Position numbers and translations under genes: made by a program. Below the pieces are notes generated by a model. That model did not search any database, had not been told where the DNA came from, and worked only from the letters and a program-made list of their open reading frames with translations. This document shows, one piece after another, positions 52,307 through 62,573 of a stretch of DNA of 64,000 nt. Each line of letters opens with the position of its first letter. Position 1 is the first letter of the stretch. Origin of the DNA: Petrocella atlantisensis (lineage in GTDB: Bacteria; Bacillota; Clostridia; Lachnospirales; Vallitaleaceae). The stretch lies in NCBI RefSeq assembly GCF_900538275.1, contig NZ_LR130778.1, positions 3,406,001 through 3,470,000 of the forward strand, given 5' to 3'.

Positions 52307-53746
52307 ATGGGTTATGAAGATTATGAAATAGTCATGGGTCTAGAAGTTCACTCAGAACTTAAGACCAATACAAAGATATTTTGCGATTGCAAGAATGAAT
52401 TCGGTGGTGAACCCAATACCCATTGTTGCCCTATTTGTACAGGGATGCCGGGAACGCTACCTGTACTTAACGGAAAAGTTGTGGAATATGCGATTAAGGC
52501 AGGTCTTGCAACCAATTGTAAGATTAACCAATTTAGCAAACAAGATAGAAAAAACTATTTCTATCCGGATTTGCCGAAGGCCTATCAAGTTTCTCAATTT
52601 GATTTACCTTTATGTTATGAGGGAGAAGTTGAAATTGAAGTTGAGGGAGAGATTAGGAAAATCGGTATCACAAGAATTCATATAGAAGAAGATGCCGGAA
52701 AGCTCAATCATGAGATTGGTGGAACCTTGGTGGATTATAATCGTTGTGGCATTCCTTTAATTGAGATTGTGTCAGAACCGGACTTTAGATCACCGGTTGA
52801 AGTGGGCATATATATGGAAAAGCTTAGAACCATCTTACTTTATGCGGATGTATCCGATTGTAAAATGAACGAAGGTTCTCTAAGGTGTGATGTGAATCTC
52901 TCCGTTCGTAAAAAAGGTGAGAAAACACTGGGCACAAGAACAGAGATGAAAAACATCAACTCCTTTAGTTTTGCTGTTAAGGCTGCTGAGTACGAAGCCA
53001 AACGACAAATCAAAGTTCTGGAATCCGGAGGTACCATTATTCAGGAAACCAGACGTTGGGATGAGGCAAAAGGCATTACCATCTCTATGCGTACAAAAGA
53101 AGAAGCCCATGATTACAGATATTTCCCTGAACCGGATTTGATGCCGATTATTACTACCGATGAACAGATTCTTAAATGGAAAGCATCTCTTCCAGTAATG
53201 CCGGATGTAAGAAAAGCAAATTATATAAAAGATTACGGATTGGGAAGCAAAGAAGCGGGTATCCTAGTGGCATCAAGAAAAATAGCTGATTTCTTTGAAG
53301 CCGGTGCCAGTTGCTCGAAAAATCCAAAAGCGGTCGCCAATTGGATTATCTCTGAAGTCTACAGTCGTTTAAATGAAGATGAAAAAGAACAAGGTCCTAT
53401 GCCCATAAAGGGAGAAGACCTTGGTACCTTGGTCAATCTGATTGAAGAAGGTACAATTAGTGGGAAGATGGCTAAGACTGTTTTTGAAAAAATGTGGCAA
53501 ACCGGTAAATCTCCGGCGACCATTGTTGATGAAGAAGGATTGAAGCAAAACAGTGATGAAGACGCTCTTAGAACTATAGCTTCAGATGTGCTTAATAATA
53601 ATGAAAAAATAGTTGCCGATTATTTGGGTGGTAAAGAAGCTGCTATTCAGTCACTTATGGGGCAAATGATGAAAGCCACTAAAGGTAAGGCTAACCCTAA
53701 GATGGTTATTGACTTATTAAAAGAATTACTAGAAGCAATGCGGTAA
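52307..53746 (+). CDS. gatB: Asp/Glu-tRNA amidotransferase subunit B
   Basis: 479 residues with VMGLEVHSELKT at the start, Cys/His zinc site near CDCKNEFGGEPNTHCCPIC, the kinase-like cradle domain (LPKAYQVSQFDLPLC) and a C-terminal helical/YqeY-like tail. It phosphorylates and amidates mischarged Glu-tRNA-Gln or Asp-tRNA-Asn. Presence of this operon implies the indirect route to Gln- or Asn-tRNA. Confidence 0.97.
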   Translation: MGYEDYEIVMGLEVHSELKTNTKIFCDCKNEFGGEPNTHCCPICTGMPGTLPVLNGKVVEYAIKAGLATNCKINQFSKQDRKNYFYPDLPKAYQVSQFDLPLCYEGEVEIEVEGEIRKIGITRIHIEEDAGKLNHEIGGTLVDYNRCGIPLIEIVSEPDFRSPVEVGIYMEKLRTILLYADVSDCKMNEGSLRCDVNLSVRKKGEKTLGTRTEMKNINSFSFAVKAAEYEAKRQIKVLESGGTIIQETRRWDEAKGITISMRTKEEAHDYRYFPEPDLMPIITTDEQILKWKASLPVMPDVRKANYIKDYGLGSKEAGILVASRKIADFFEAGASCSKNPKAVANWIISEVYSRLNEDEKEQGPMPIKGEDLGTLVNLIEEGTISGKMAKTVFEKMWQTGKSPATIVDEEGLKQNSDEDALRTIASDVLNNNEKIVADYLGGKEAAIQSLMGQMMKATKGKANPKMVIDLLKELLEAMR

Positions 53747-53767
53747 ATAATAGTTGGTGATGAAATA

Positions 53768-53808
53768 AAAGGTGGACATTCACAAAGATATCGTGAATGT
53801 TCACCTTT
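53768..53808. terminator. Bidirectional terminator between gatB and fetB
   Basis: AAAGGTGGACATTCAC / GTGAATGTTCACCTTT, 16-bp stem with one G-T pair and A/T-rich flanks on both sides. Confidence 0.9.
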
Positions 53809-53839
53809 AATATGTCGCCTAAATTTGGAATCTAAGAAT

Positions 53840-54616
53840 TTAAGAGTTGCCTATAACATGAGGTTTTAGGCGGTCATAATCATCAAAAGCCCTTGACCTT
53901 GTGAGATAGATGGCCAGTACAGCTGTCAGATACCGTGTTGTAAAGATGGCAATCATGATGGCAATCTGATATTTAATGGCCGTAATAGGTATTGAACCAC
54001 CAAGAATCTGTCCGGTCATCATGCCGGGTAAAGAAACCAAGCCAATGGTCTCAATTGAAGCAATGGTTGGGGAGATTGAGCTTTTTAGAGCATGTACAAA
54101 ATAAGGTTTTAAGGCTTCAGAACGACTGGCAGATAAGGAAAGATTGTAGTAATAGGTTTTTTCACCATCTTTAATCTGCTTATAAAAAGTGTTGATGGCA
54201 AGAATGTTCCCACTTAAGCTATTACCAAGCAGCATGCCACCAATAGGAATGAGATACTGAGCATCAAAAACATCCCTTAGGTCCACTATAAAATAATTAA
54301 AAAACATCAGTACGAGAAAATGGGGTATGAAAACTGCCAACCAAATATGGAAGCCAAAGGTTTTAATAGACAGCTTAGTTGTTTTTAACATAGAATAGCT
54401 GGCAATGGTCATCATAAAAATAATATAGATGACATTAATCCAAGGTGTATTCATATCAAAAAGCCATTGAAGGACCAAACCTATGAGAGAAAGTTGCAAA
54501 ATCATTCTAAAAATAGCGAAGGCAATCTGACCATTCATCTTAATGGCATAATGAATATTGAAAAGGAAAACAGGTAAAACAAGGAAGAATAGCATATACA
54601 TATTGGTCGTTTCCAT
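53840..54616 (-). CDS. fetB: FetB/YbbM-family ABC permease
   Basis: 258 residues with seven hydrophobic segments and the conserved block VSLPGMMTGQILGGSIP typical of FetB. FetAB in E. coli is linked to iron export and oxidative-stress resistance. The start codon overlaps the stop of the ATPase gene upstream. Metal specificity here is by family name only. Confidence 0.93.
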   Translation of the reverse strand: METTNMYMLFFLVLPVFLFNIHYAIKMNGQIAFAIFRMILQLSLIGLVLQWLFDMNTPWINVIYIIFMMTIASYSMLKTTKLSIKTFGFHIWLAVFIPHFLVLMFFNYFIVDLRDVFDAQYLIPIGGMLLGNSLSGNILAINTFYKQIKDGEKTYYYNLSLSASRSEALKPYFVHALKSSISPTIASIETIGLVSLPGMMTGQILGGSIPITAIKYQIAIMIAIFTTRYLTAVLAIYLTRSRAFDDYDRLKPHVIGNS

Positions 54617-55230
54617 TAAAAAGTCACCTCCCTAAGACTGCTTTCACTTTTCCAAAGGGCATCGTGAGATACAATAATAACTGTAGCATCCAGATTCATG
54701 ATGTGATTCATAATCAAAGCCTTAAGATCGTGGTCAAGACCTGATGTTATTTCATCCAGTAATAGATAAGGTCTATTAAGTAAAAGGGCAATAATGAGTC
54801 CAATACGTTGTCTTTCGCCACCGGAGAATTCTTGGATTTGAGTACTTAGAACTTGGCCATCCAATTGAAAAGTCTTACTTAGCTCGAGGAAATTATCCTT
54901 ATAATCCTTAATATGATGATTGACCTTATAAGAAAATATCTTGTCCAACAAAGCTTCTGTTGTCAATGAAGGTAGATCTATATCTTGACTGACATAAGCG
55001 ATTTTTTCACGAATGCTTCTTAGATTATGATGATTCAACGTCATATCATCTACAATAATATCACCGCTGTCCGGTTTGTCAAATCCAAGAAGAAAACGAA
55101 TGAGTGTGGTTTTTCCACTTCCGGAAGATGCAGACAGAAGTACTTTCTCTCCTGATTTGATTTCTAGGTTAAAGTTCTTGAAAAGTTCTTTGTCACCATA
55201 ACTTTTACTGATGTCTATGTATTCAATCAT
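54616..55230 (-). CDS. fetA: FetA/YbbL-family ABC ATPase
   Basis: 204-residue ABC ATPase with SASSGSGKTT (Walker A), FSGGERQRIGL (signature) and YLLLDEITSGLD (Walker B). Short for an ABC ATPase, as usual in FetA. Overlap with fetB by one base. Drives the FetB permease. Confidence 0.93.
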   Translation of the reverse strand: MIEYIDISKSYGDKELFKNFNLEIKSGEKVLLSASSGSGKTTLIRFLLGFDKPDSGDIIVDDMTLNHHNLRSIREKIAYVSQDIDLPSLTTEALLDKIFSYKVNHHIKDYKDNFLELSKTFQLDGQVLSTQIQEFSGGERQRIGLIIALLLNRPYLLLDEITSGLDHDLKALIMNHIMNLDATVIIVSHDALWKSESSLREVTF

Positions 55231-55344
55231 AGGCGCTCCTAAGTGTCAATTCTATGTTTGTAGTAACAATTCTTAAGGATGACTTGTTTTAATCCCCGTC
55301 CGGTTATATAATGAACATAAACTAATTGATGACAGGTGGCCGAC

Positions 55345-57102
55345 ATGAATCTATTTAACAAGTATAACTTATCTTTGATGAATAAAATTATTATAGCATT
55401 TGTAGCCTATTTTGTAATGATTTTAATCACTTTTTCCTTGATTGTTGTTCTTATTGATCGGGGACAGGTCTTATCTATTTCTAATGAATTTTCCAGCACC
55501 ATAGCCACAGATAAAGCAAAAACGGTCGAACTTTGGCTGAATGAAAAGGTGACCAATGTTAGTACGCTTGCACTTACAAGTGAAGTTCAATCTATGAACC
55601 ATGAGGCATTCCTACCTTTACTTGAGTCAGCATTGGTCAATAAAGAAGGCATCTATGGCCGTTATTTTATCATTGATGAACAAGGTATCTTGGTAGATAC
55701 ATTGGGTATAAGAAAGAACTTAGCGGAGGATCCAGAGTACCAAAAAATCATGACGGGTGAAGTGCCAGTGGTGGTTGCCAAATCTTCTTATGATGATACC
55801 TTTAAGCAACCAACTTTTCGTATTATGGTACCAATAGAAGTTGACGGAAAAGTGCAAGGTCTTCTGGGTACGACGGTTTTACTAAAGGACCTAAGTCAAC
55901 TCATATCTTCTACTGTAATACAGGAGACCGGTTATGCTTGGGTGGTGGATGAATACGGTCAGGTGATCAGCCATAAGGATACCAATCAGGTCTTGAATAT
56001 GGATATCACGTCGGATGAGAATACGGATTATGAAGGCTTAGTTAGCTTAAGTGAGCAAATGAAAACAAGTAATGAAGGTATGGCTACATTTACCAATCCA
56101 CAAGGTGAAAAAAATTATGTAACTTATGAAAGTATACCAGGTTCACCCGGTTGGCATGTTATCATAACCCTATATGCGTCAAGTGTTTATAAGACACTTA
56201 GAGAACTTTTTGTTTATATGACGGTGTTGGTGGTTGTGTTGGGGTTAATATCCTATTTGGTGACCTACCTATTGGCCAAAGACATAACCGATTCAGTTAA
56301 GAGACTCATTGGCGTCATGAATAAATTTACCAGTGGTGTCAAAGGCATCAGAGCCAAAGTGGAATCTCAAGACGAGATTGGTATGCTTTCACAGTCTTTT
56401 AATGCTATGGCGGATACGATTGTAGCTCATACGGATAATGTTGAAGAATTGATTAAAGAACGCACCCAGATTCTAGCGGATTTGAACTATCAGATTGTAA
56501 GCCGAAACAAAGAACTCGGAACCATGAATGAAGAACTTGAAAAAACCAATGATAAATTACATGAATTAGCATCTACGGATATGCTGACAGGATTGTATAA
56601 TCGACATCAATTCGTTAGAGAATTACAAAGAACGATTGAGCTTGTTAATGTAGAAGACGAACAAAACTTTTCATTGCTCTTTATTGATTTGGACAATTTC
56701 AAGCAGTATAATGATACTTTTGGTCATGAAATCGGTGATTTTCTACTCATAGAAGTGGCCAAAATTCTTAGAGAAAATGTCAGAGAAAATGATATCATTG
56801 GTCGTTATGGTGGTGATGAGTTTGTTATTATGCTACGTCAAGGGACCTATGATATTGCTAAAGCCATTGCTGAACGTATCCATGGTGCAATCTTAGGCCA
56901 TGATGGCTTTAAGAAAGAGCTTTCCAAGAAGTTAAGTGGAGAAATAAAGATTATGGGCAAGAATAAGTTGTCCAGTTCCATTGGAATTGTCAACTATATG
57001 AAGTCAATGAAAATAACAAAAGCAGAAGATTTATTGGCGATAGCGGATGAAACCATGTATAAGGCAAAAAAAGCAGGTAAATCCAGAGTCGTCGTTAATT
57101 AA
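55345..57102 (+). CDS. Membrane-bound diguanylate cyclase with dCache sensor
   Basis: 585 residues: TM1 (about 13-35), dCache-like outer sensor (about 40-275), TM2 (about 283-305), HAMP, coiled coil (about 375-410) and GGDEF domain (about 415-585). The active site RYGGDEF is intact, and REND five residues before fits the inhibitory RxxD I-site. It makes c-di-GMP and is probably product-inhibited. ATG 55345 is preferred over GTG 55336 because AGGTGG then serves as ribosome site. Confidence 0.92.
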   Translation: MNLFNKYNLSLMNKIIIAFVAYFVMILITFSLIVVLIDRGQVLSISNEFSSTIATDKAKTVELWLNEKVTNVSTLALTSEVQSMNHEAFLPLLESALVNKEGIYGRYFIIDEQGILVDTLGIRKNLAEDPEYQKIMTGEVPVVVAKSSYDDTFKQPTFRIMVPIEVDGKVQGLLGTTVLLKDLSQLISSTVIQETGYAWVVDEYGQVISHKDTNQVLNMDITSDENTDYEGLVSLSEQMKTSNEGMATFTNPQGEKNYVTYESIPGSPGWHVIITLYASSVYKTLRELFVYMTVLVVVLGLISYLVTYLLAKDITDSVKRLIGVMNKFTSGVKGIRAKVESQDEIGMLSQSFNAMADTIVAHTDNVEELIKERTQILADLNYQIVSRNKELGTMNEELEKTNDKLHELASTDMLTGLYNRHQFVRELQRTIELVNVEDEQNFSLLFIDLDNFKQYNDTFGHEIGDFLLIEVAKILRENVRENDIIGRYGGDEFVIMLRQGTYDIAKAIAERIHGAILGHDGFKKELSKKLSGEIKIMGKNKLSSSIGIVNYMKSMKITKAEDLLAIADETMYKAKKAGKSRVVVN

Positions 57103-57117
57103 ATACATATAGCTAAT

Positions 57118-57164
57118 AAAAGAGCGCTCTATTCCATTTATCATAGGAATAGTACGCTCTTTTT
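57118..57164. terminator. Bidirectional terminator after the GGDEF gene
   Basis: AAAAGAGCG (57118-57126) / CGCTCTTTT (57155-57163) with an inner ATTCC / GGAAT stem, shared with the convergent nadE. Confidence 0.88.
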
Positions 57165-57173
57165 AAGAACAAC

Positions 57174-59105
57174 TTATAGGGATTCGATTTCTAAGAGCCA
57201 AGAACGTACAACCCCATCACTTGGCATACGCCAGTCACCACGGGGGGAGAGATTGATGGAACCGACTTTGGGGCCGTCCGGCATGCAAGATCGCTTAAAT
57301 TGTTGACTAAAAAACCTTTTGTAAAAAATCAATAACCATTTTTTGACGGTCGCTTCTGTATAGAGATCATGAAAAGCCATATTAGCTAAGTGATAGATCT
57401 TTGAAGGTGAGAAGCCAAAACGTACGCAATAATAAAGGAAGAAATCATGTAGCTCATATGGTCCAATCAAATCCTCGGTTTTTTGTAAGATTAATCCTTC
57501 AGCGTCCGGAGGTAGTAACTCAGGGCTTACAGGCGTATCCAATACGTCCAGCAAAACTGTTTTAGCAGATTCAGGCGCCTTATGATGGGCAACCCAGTTG
57601 ACCAAATACCTTACTAAGGTTTTGGGAATGGAAGCATTCACCGCATACATAGACATATGGTCACCATTATAAGTAGCAAAGCCTAGTGCCAATTCTGATA
57701 AATCACCGGTACCGATAACGATACCATTTGCCTTATTGGCGTAATCCATTAGAATCTGTGTCCGCTCTCGAGCTTGTGTGTTTTCATAAGTAACATCATG
57801 GATACTCGGGTCATGATCAATGTCTTTAAAATGTATTAGACAGGCCTCTTTAATGGATATCTCCTTGAGTGTACAGCCGAGTTGTTTAATCAAATCGCAT
57901 GCATTTTTATATGTTCGATCTGTAGTACCAAAGCCCGGCATGGTGATTGCAATTATATTCTTGGGGTCCAAATTTAACAAGCTAAAAGTGTGCAAACATA
58001 CCAGAAGGGCTAAGGTTGAATCTAAGCCTCCGGATACGCCGATAATAACAGTTTGACAGCCGATATGTTCCAATCGTTTGGCAAGGCCTATGGATTGTAT
58101 GTTGAAGATTTCTTCACATCGAACATGAAGTTTTTCTGCGTCGGTGGGTACAAAAGGGTGAGGATCTACATAACGGTTTAGCATCAGTGTCTTAAAAGTA
58201 CTTTGGTAAGGACAAATCATATATCTTGATAGGTCTTGTTGTTGTCCATCCCCATAGATACCCATCTTCCTTCGATCACTTAGGAGTCTTTCAATGTCCA
58301 TATCACCGACAACCAATTGATTCTCCATGACAAACCGAGTATTTTTGGACAACATAGTACCATTTTCATAGATTAAGCATTGACCGCCAAACACAAGATC
58401 TGTTGTTGACTCACCATAGCCGGAGGAAGCATAAACATACCCAGTGATGGTTTTTGCAGATTGACTGGCAATGAGCGATTGCCTATATTCGCTTTTTCCG
58501 ACGAGGTCATTACTTGCAGAAGGATTGAAGATTAAGGTGGCACCGGCCACAGCCATTGGTCCACTTGGTGGATTCGGTACCCACAAGTCTTCACAAATCT
58601 CTATACCAAAAGTAGCTTCAGGATACGCATGATGCTGATACAGCATATTCACACCAATAGTTACATGAACAGAGTCAATAATATATTGGCTATGTCTTAG
58701 GTTATGACCTTGTTCAAACCATCTTTTCTCATAGAATTCGCTATAATTTGGAATATGACTTTTGACGGTAATCCCAACGATAGCACCTTGGCTTATAACC
58801 ACGGCACAATTAAATAGGGCATTGCCAACAGCTAAAGGCGCGCCAACGATGAAAGTGATATCCAGAGACTGGGTCTCTTTTTTTAACCGAATCAATTGTT
58901 TTATGACTTGGTCTTGTAAATGCTTTTGCATAAACAAGTCACCACAGGTATAACCTGTAATTGACAATTCAGGAAAAACAAGAATAGCCACATCCTGATG
59001 AACGGCTTTTTTGATTAACTCAATGATTGCATTTGTATTATGTTCACAGTCAGCTACTTTGGTTATTATTGTAGCTGCACCAACACGTATAAATCCTTTT
59101 GTCAT
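57174..59105 (-). CDS. nadE: Glutamine-hydrolysing NAD+ synthetase
   Basis: 643 residues. An N-terminal nitrilase-like glutaminase domain (about 1-280, with FPELSITGYTCGDL, KSHIPNYSEF and GIEICEDLW giving the Glu-Lys-Cys triad) is fused to the NAD synthase domain (about 300-640, ISGGLDSTLAL P-loop). It converts nicotinate adenine dinucleotide to NAD using glutamine. Length matches the two-domain form. Single gene. Confidence 0.96.
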   Translation of the reverse strand: MTKGFIRVGAATIITKVADCEHNTNAIIELIKKAVHQDVAILVFPELSITGYTCGDLFMQKHLQDQVIKQLIRLKKETQSLDITFIVGAPLAVGNALFNCAVVISQGAIVGITVKSHIPNYSEFYEKRWFEQGHNLRHSQYIIDSVHVTIGVNMLYQHHAYPEATFGIEICEDLWVPNPPSGPMAVAGATLIFNPSASNDLVGKSEYRQSLIASQSAKTITGYVYASSGYGESTTDLVFGGQCLIYENGTMLSKNTRFVMENQLVVGDMDIERLLSDRRKMGIYGDGQQQDLSRYMICPYQSTFKTLMLNRYVDPHPFVPTDAEKLHVRCEEIFNIQSIGLAKRLEHIGCQTVIIGVSGGLDSTLALLVCLHTFSLLNLDPKNIIAITMPGFGTTDRTYKNACDLIKQLGCTLKEISIKEACLIHFKDIDHDPSIHDVTYENTQARERTQILMDYANKANGIVIGTGDLSELALGFATYNGDHMSMYAVNASIPKTLVRYLVNWVAHHKAPESAKTVLLDVLDTPVSPELLPPDAEGLILQKTEDLIGPYELHDFFLYYCVRFGFSPSKIYHLANMAFHDLYTEATVKKWLLIFYKRFFSQQFKRSCMPDGPKVGSINLSPRGDWRMPSDGVVRSWLLEIESL

Positions 59106-59263
59106 ATTAACATCCTTTCATTTTCCATATATAGGCTCATTTTATCACAAATACGTCTCAAATGGTCGATTTAACAACAATAATCTTGTAATTATATTCA
59201 ATATTATGTAGAATAAAGAAGTGTGTAAATGAAATAATCTACAGCATACAGATGGAGGCTAAT

Positions 59264-59722
59264 ATGAACCAAGATTACAAGATGCATATTCAAAAGAAGA
59301 TTGCTTTAGTAGCCCATGATAATAGAAAAAAAGATCTTATGAATTGGATTCAAATCAATAGAGAGGCTTTAAGTACGCACTTTTTATATGCTACAGGTAC
59401 AACTGGTCAGATTATTGCTGAGAAAACAGGCTTACCGGTTAGAACATTTAAGAGTGGGCCTTTAGGTGGCGACCAGCAAATAGGCGCTAAGATTATTGAA
59501 GGTGAGATAGATTTTATGATCTTCTTCTGGGATCCTCTTGAAGCTCAACCCCATGATCCGGATGTTAAGGCATTACTTCGAATCGCTGTTTTATATGATG
59601 TACCGATTGCCATGAACTATGCAACTGCTGATTTTATTTTTTCTTCCGGTTTAATGGTACAGGAATATGATCGTTTGGTTATAGACTATACAAAACGCTT
59701 AAAAAGACATATAGATTTATAA
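59264..59722 (+). CDS. mgsA: Methylglyoxal synthase
   Basis: 152 residues starting near KKIALVAHDNRKKDL, with catalytic-region motifs ATGTTG, GPLGGDQQIGA and FFWDPLEAQPHDPDVKALLR. It converts dihydroxyacetone phosphate to methylglyoxal. ATG 59264 is preferred with GGAGG upstream; ATG 59252 overlaps the ribosome site. Divergent from nadE. Confidence 0.96.
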   Translation: MNQDYKMHIQKKIALVAHDNRKKDLMNWIQINREALSTHFLYATGTTGQIIAEKTGLPVRTFKSGPLGGDQQIGAKIIEGEIDFMIFFWDPLEAQPHDPDVKALLRIAVLYDVPIAMNYATADFIFSSGLMVQEYDRLVIDYTKRLKRHIDL

Positions 59723-59753
59723 TAAGTGTTGAAGTATCTATTAAGGGGTTATT

Positions 59754-60326
59754 ATGGAAAAAAAGTGGGTATATAGTGGGCTAGTCCTGCTGGTCGTACT
59801 TGTATCAGGATTGTTCTATATGGGACATATCAAGGAAGAGGAAGGTATTCGTATAGAAGCAGAAGATTCGAGTAAACCGGTTGATGATAAGAAGAGTGAT
59901 TTAGATACTGTAAATAAAATCTATATTCATCTATATGGTGCAGTAAAAAATCCGGATGTATATGAGGTGCGTGAGGATGCACGTCTTTTTGAAATCATTG
60001 AAATAGCTGGAGGACTTTTGGAAGATGCAGCCAAAGGATCTGTTAACCTTGCACGTAAAGTTGTGGATGGAGAGCAAATATATGTAGCTTTTGAAGGCGA
60101 TGAACAATCCGCTTATGCCATAGATATCTTACAAGGAAAAGTGAGTTTGAATCAAGGTACGAAAGAACAGTTAATGACTTTAACAGGTATCGGTGAGGTG
60201 AGGGCGAAGGCTATAATAAACCATCGAACTCAAAAAGGACCCTTTGAGAAAATCGAAGATATCATGTTGGTTGAAGGTATCAAGAAAGCCATGTTTGAAA
60301 AAATAAAAGATGACATAGGTTTATAG
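59754..60326 (+). CDS. comEA: ComEA-like DNA-binding competence protein
   Basis: 190 residues: N-terminal membrane anchor (about 5-23), an SLBB domain (about 57-118, IHLYGAVKNPDVYEVREDAR) and C-terminal double helix-hairpin-helix (about 130-190, LMTLTGIGEVRAKAIINHR). ComEA binds incoming DNA outside the membrane. comEC begins 3.3 kb downstream, so this is a stretched com locus with a two-component system inserted. Confidence 0.93.
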   Translation: MEKKWVYSGLVLLVVLVSGLFYMGHIKEEEGIRIEAEDSSKPVDDKKSDLDTVNKIYIHLYGAVKNPDVYEVREDARLFEIIEIAGGLLEDAAKGSVNLARKVVDGEQIYVAFEGDEQSAYAIDILQGKVSLNQGTKEQLMTLTGIGEVRAKAIINHRTQKGPFEKIEDIMLVEGIKKAMFEKIKDDIGL

Positions 60327-60335
60327 AGGTGAAAT

Positions 60336-61028
60336 ATGAGTAAAAAAATATTGGTAGTCGATGATGAAAAATTAATAGTAAAAGGCATAAAATACGGTCT
60401 GGATCAGGATGGTTATGAAGTGGATGTGTCCTATGATGGTGAAGATGCCTTATCACATGCTAAGGCCAATGACTATGATTTAATCATATTGGATGTAATG
60501 CTGCCTAAAATGGACGGCATTGCTGTATGTCAACAGATCCGAGAGTTTTCCAAGGTTCCGATTATTATGCTCACTGCAAAAGGTGATGACATGGACAAAA
60601 TCCTAGGACTAGAATACGGAGCAGATGACTATATGACCAAGCCTTTTAACATACTTGAATTGAAGGCAAGGATTAAAGCAATTATTAGGCGCTCCGGTTT
60701 CAAAGGTGAAACACAGACAGAAGAGTACAAAGTACTCAAGTCAGGTGAAATTAAGTTAGAAGTAGAGAGTAGAAGGGTATATGTCAAAGAAGGTGAGGTG
60801 AATCTGACAGCTAAAGAATTCGACCTGTTAGAGTTATTTATTACCCATCCGAATAAAGTTTATAGCAGAGAGAATCTACTGAATGTGGTCTGGGGCTACG
60901 ATTATCCTGGGGATGTCAGGACAGTAGACGTTCATGTCAGAAGGCTGCGTGAAAAGGTTGAACCTAATCCCAGTGAACCGACTTACATACATACAAAATG
61001 GGGAGTGGGCTATTATTATCAACATTAG
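60336..61028 (+). CDS. OmpR-family response regulator
   Basis: 230 residues: receiver with D9/D10, phospho-accepting D53 (ILDVMLPK), KPFNILELKAR, and a winged helix ending HTKWGVGYYYQH. Close to PhoP/YycF-type regulators. It is 9 bases after comEA and overlaps or abuts the kinase gene. Target genes are unknown. Confidence 0.93.
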   Translation: MSKKILVVDDEKLIVKGIKYGLDQDGYEVDVSYDGEDALSHAKANDYDLIILDVMLPKMDGIAVCQQIREFSKVPIIMLTAKGDDMDKILGLEYGADDYMTKPFNILELKARIKAIIRRSGFKGETQTEEYKVLKSGEIKLEVESRRVYVKEGEVNLTAKEFDLLELFITHPNKVYSRENLLNVVWGYDYPGDVRTVDVHVRRLREKVEPNPSEPTYIHTKWGVGYYYQH

Positions 61029-62439
61029 AATTAAGATTATAAAAAGTATAAGAACGAAATTATTTGTATCTTTGGTAGCCATTGGCATATTACCTCTATT
61101 TATTCTGACCCTTTCTATTCTTTCATCGGTTAGAAACTATAGTCAAAATGAGAAAAAAACAGAGATGTTACGTCATGCAAACACCATTAGTACCAATTTA
61201 AGCCGGAGAGATTATTTTGATAATATTGAAGATGTGAACTACTTAGATAATATTCAATCCATTATCGCAGATCGTTTTCTAATCTTAAACAGTGATGGAC
61301 AAGTCATTTACGATTCCAACCATTTTGATGAAGGTAAGCTCAACAGTTCCCAACCGGTACTAAAAATCCTACAAGGTACTTCTACAAATATAACAGAAGA
61401 GGACAAGAAGCTTGATACGGTGAGAATCTACACACCGATCTATGACAGTGATCACCAAACGATTATTGGTGTTACCATGCTAAGCGGCCAGTACGACCAG
61501 ATCGAAACGACGATATCTAGGATGCGTAATATGGCTTATCTATTAATTGTTGGGATTTCCTTAATCATTCTGATTCTGAATTTCTATTTTTCAGGTTTAT
61601 TGACAAAACCTTTCTCTGAATTTGTCAATCATTTAAAAAGAGTTTCAGAAGGACATATCGATGAAAGAATTGATATACGTGGTAACTATGAAATAGAAGA
61701 GATTGGTATTGCTTTTAATGAGATGTTGACGACGATGGAAGAGATTGATGATTCCAGACAAAGATTTGTTGCTAACGTTTCTCATGAATTAAAGACACCA
61801 TTGAGTTCTATGAAAGTACTGGCGGAATCATTGTTATGCCAAGATGATGTTCCTAATGAGCTTTATAAAGAATTCATGGAAGATATCAATGCTGAAATCA
61901 ATCGTGAAACTAAAATTATTAATGATTTGCTGACATTGGTTACCTTAGATAAAAAAGAAAGCTATCTGAATATAGATAACACAAATATTAACGCATTGGT
62001 TGAACAGGTTATGCGAATGCTTAAACCTATTGCAGATAAAAAAGATGTCATTCTGGAAATAGAGAGTTATCGTGAAGTATTTGCAGAAGTGGATGAAACC
62101 AAAATGTATTTGGTATTTATGAATCTTATAGAAAACAGCATAAAATATAACAATGAATATGGAAAAGTAACTGTAACTATTAATGCAGATCACAGAGATT
62201 TGAACATTCAGATTATGGATACAGGTGTAGGGATTCCACCTGAAAGTGTTGATAAGGTTTTTCAACGCTTCTATCGGGTAGATAAGACAAGGTCAAGGGA
62301 TACGGGTGGCACCGGTTTAGGCCTTAGTATTGTCAATAAGACGATTTTACTTCATGGTGGCAGCATCAAATGCCTCAGTGAGGAAGGTGTCGGAACGACT
62401 TTTATAATACGACTACCCCTATCTCAGACAATGAAATAA
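61012..62439 (+). CDS. Sensor histidine kinase
   Basis: About 475 residues: TM1 (about 17-38), outer sensor, TM2 (about 175-197), HAMP, HisKA (VSHELKTPLSS, about H258), ATPase domain (NLIENSIKYN, DTGVGIPPES, GGTGLGLSIV). The start is uncertain. The only in-frame ATG upstream (60934) lies 95 bases inside the regulator gene with no ribosome site. GGGGAG (61000-61005) sits 6 bases before ATT 61012, so a rare ATT start is plausible. Pairs with the preceding regulator. Confidence 0.85.
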   Translation: MIINIRIKIIKSIRTKLFVSLVAIGILPLFILTLSILSSVRNYSQNEKKTEMLRHANTISTNLSRRDYFDNIEDVNYLDNIQSIIADRFLILNSDGQVIYDSNHFDEGKLNSSQPVLKILQGTSTNITEEDKKLDTVRIYTPIYDSDHQTIIGVTMLSGQYDQIETTISRMRNMAYLLIVGISLIILILNFYFSGLLTKPFSEFVNHLKRVSEGHIDERIDIRGNYEIEEIGIAFNEMLTTMEEIDDSRQRFVANVSHELKTPLSSMKVLAESLLCQDDVPNELYKEFMEDINAEINRETKIINDLLTLVTLDKKESYLNIDNTNINALVEQVMRMLKPIADKKDVILEIESYREVFAEVDETKMYLVFMNLIENSIKYNNEYGKVTVTINADHRDLNIQIMDTGVGIPPESVDKVFQRFYRVDKTRSRDTGGTGLGLSIVNKTILLHGGSIKCLSEEGVGTTFIIRLPLSQTMK

Positions 62440-62573
62440 GGATAGTTTGAAGATGACTTAAGAATAAGAATTCATATATTATTAATAGTTAGGACGCATA
62501 ACTGAAATATGTATTCGTTATGATGAGTGGTATCGAGAATGAGGATATAATACAGTGGACGGAAGGTGAGCTT

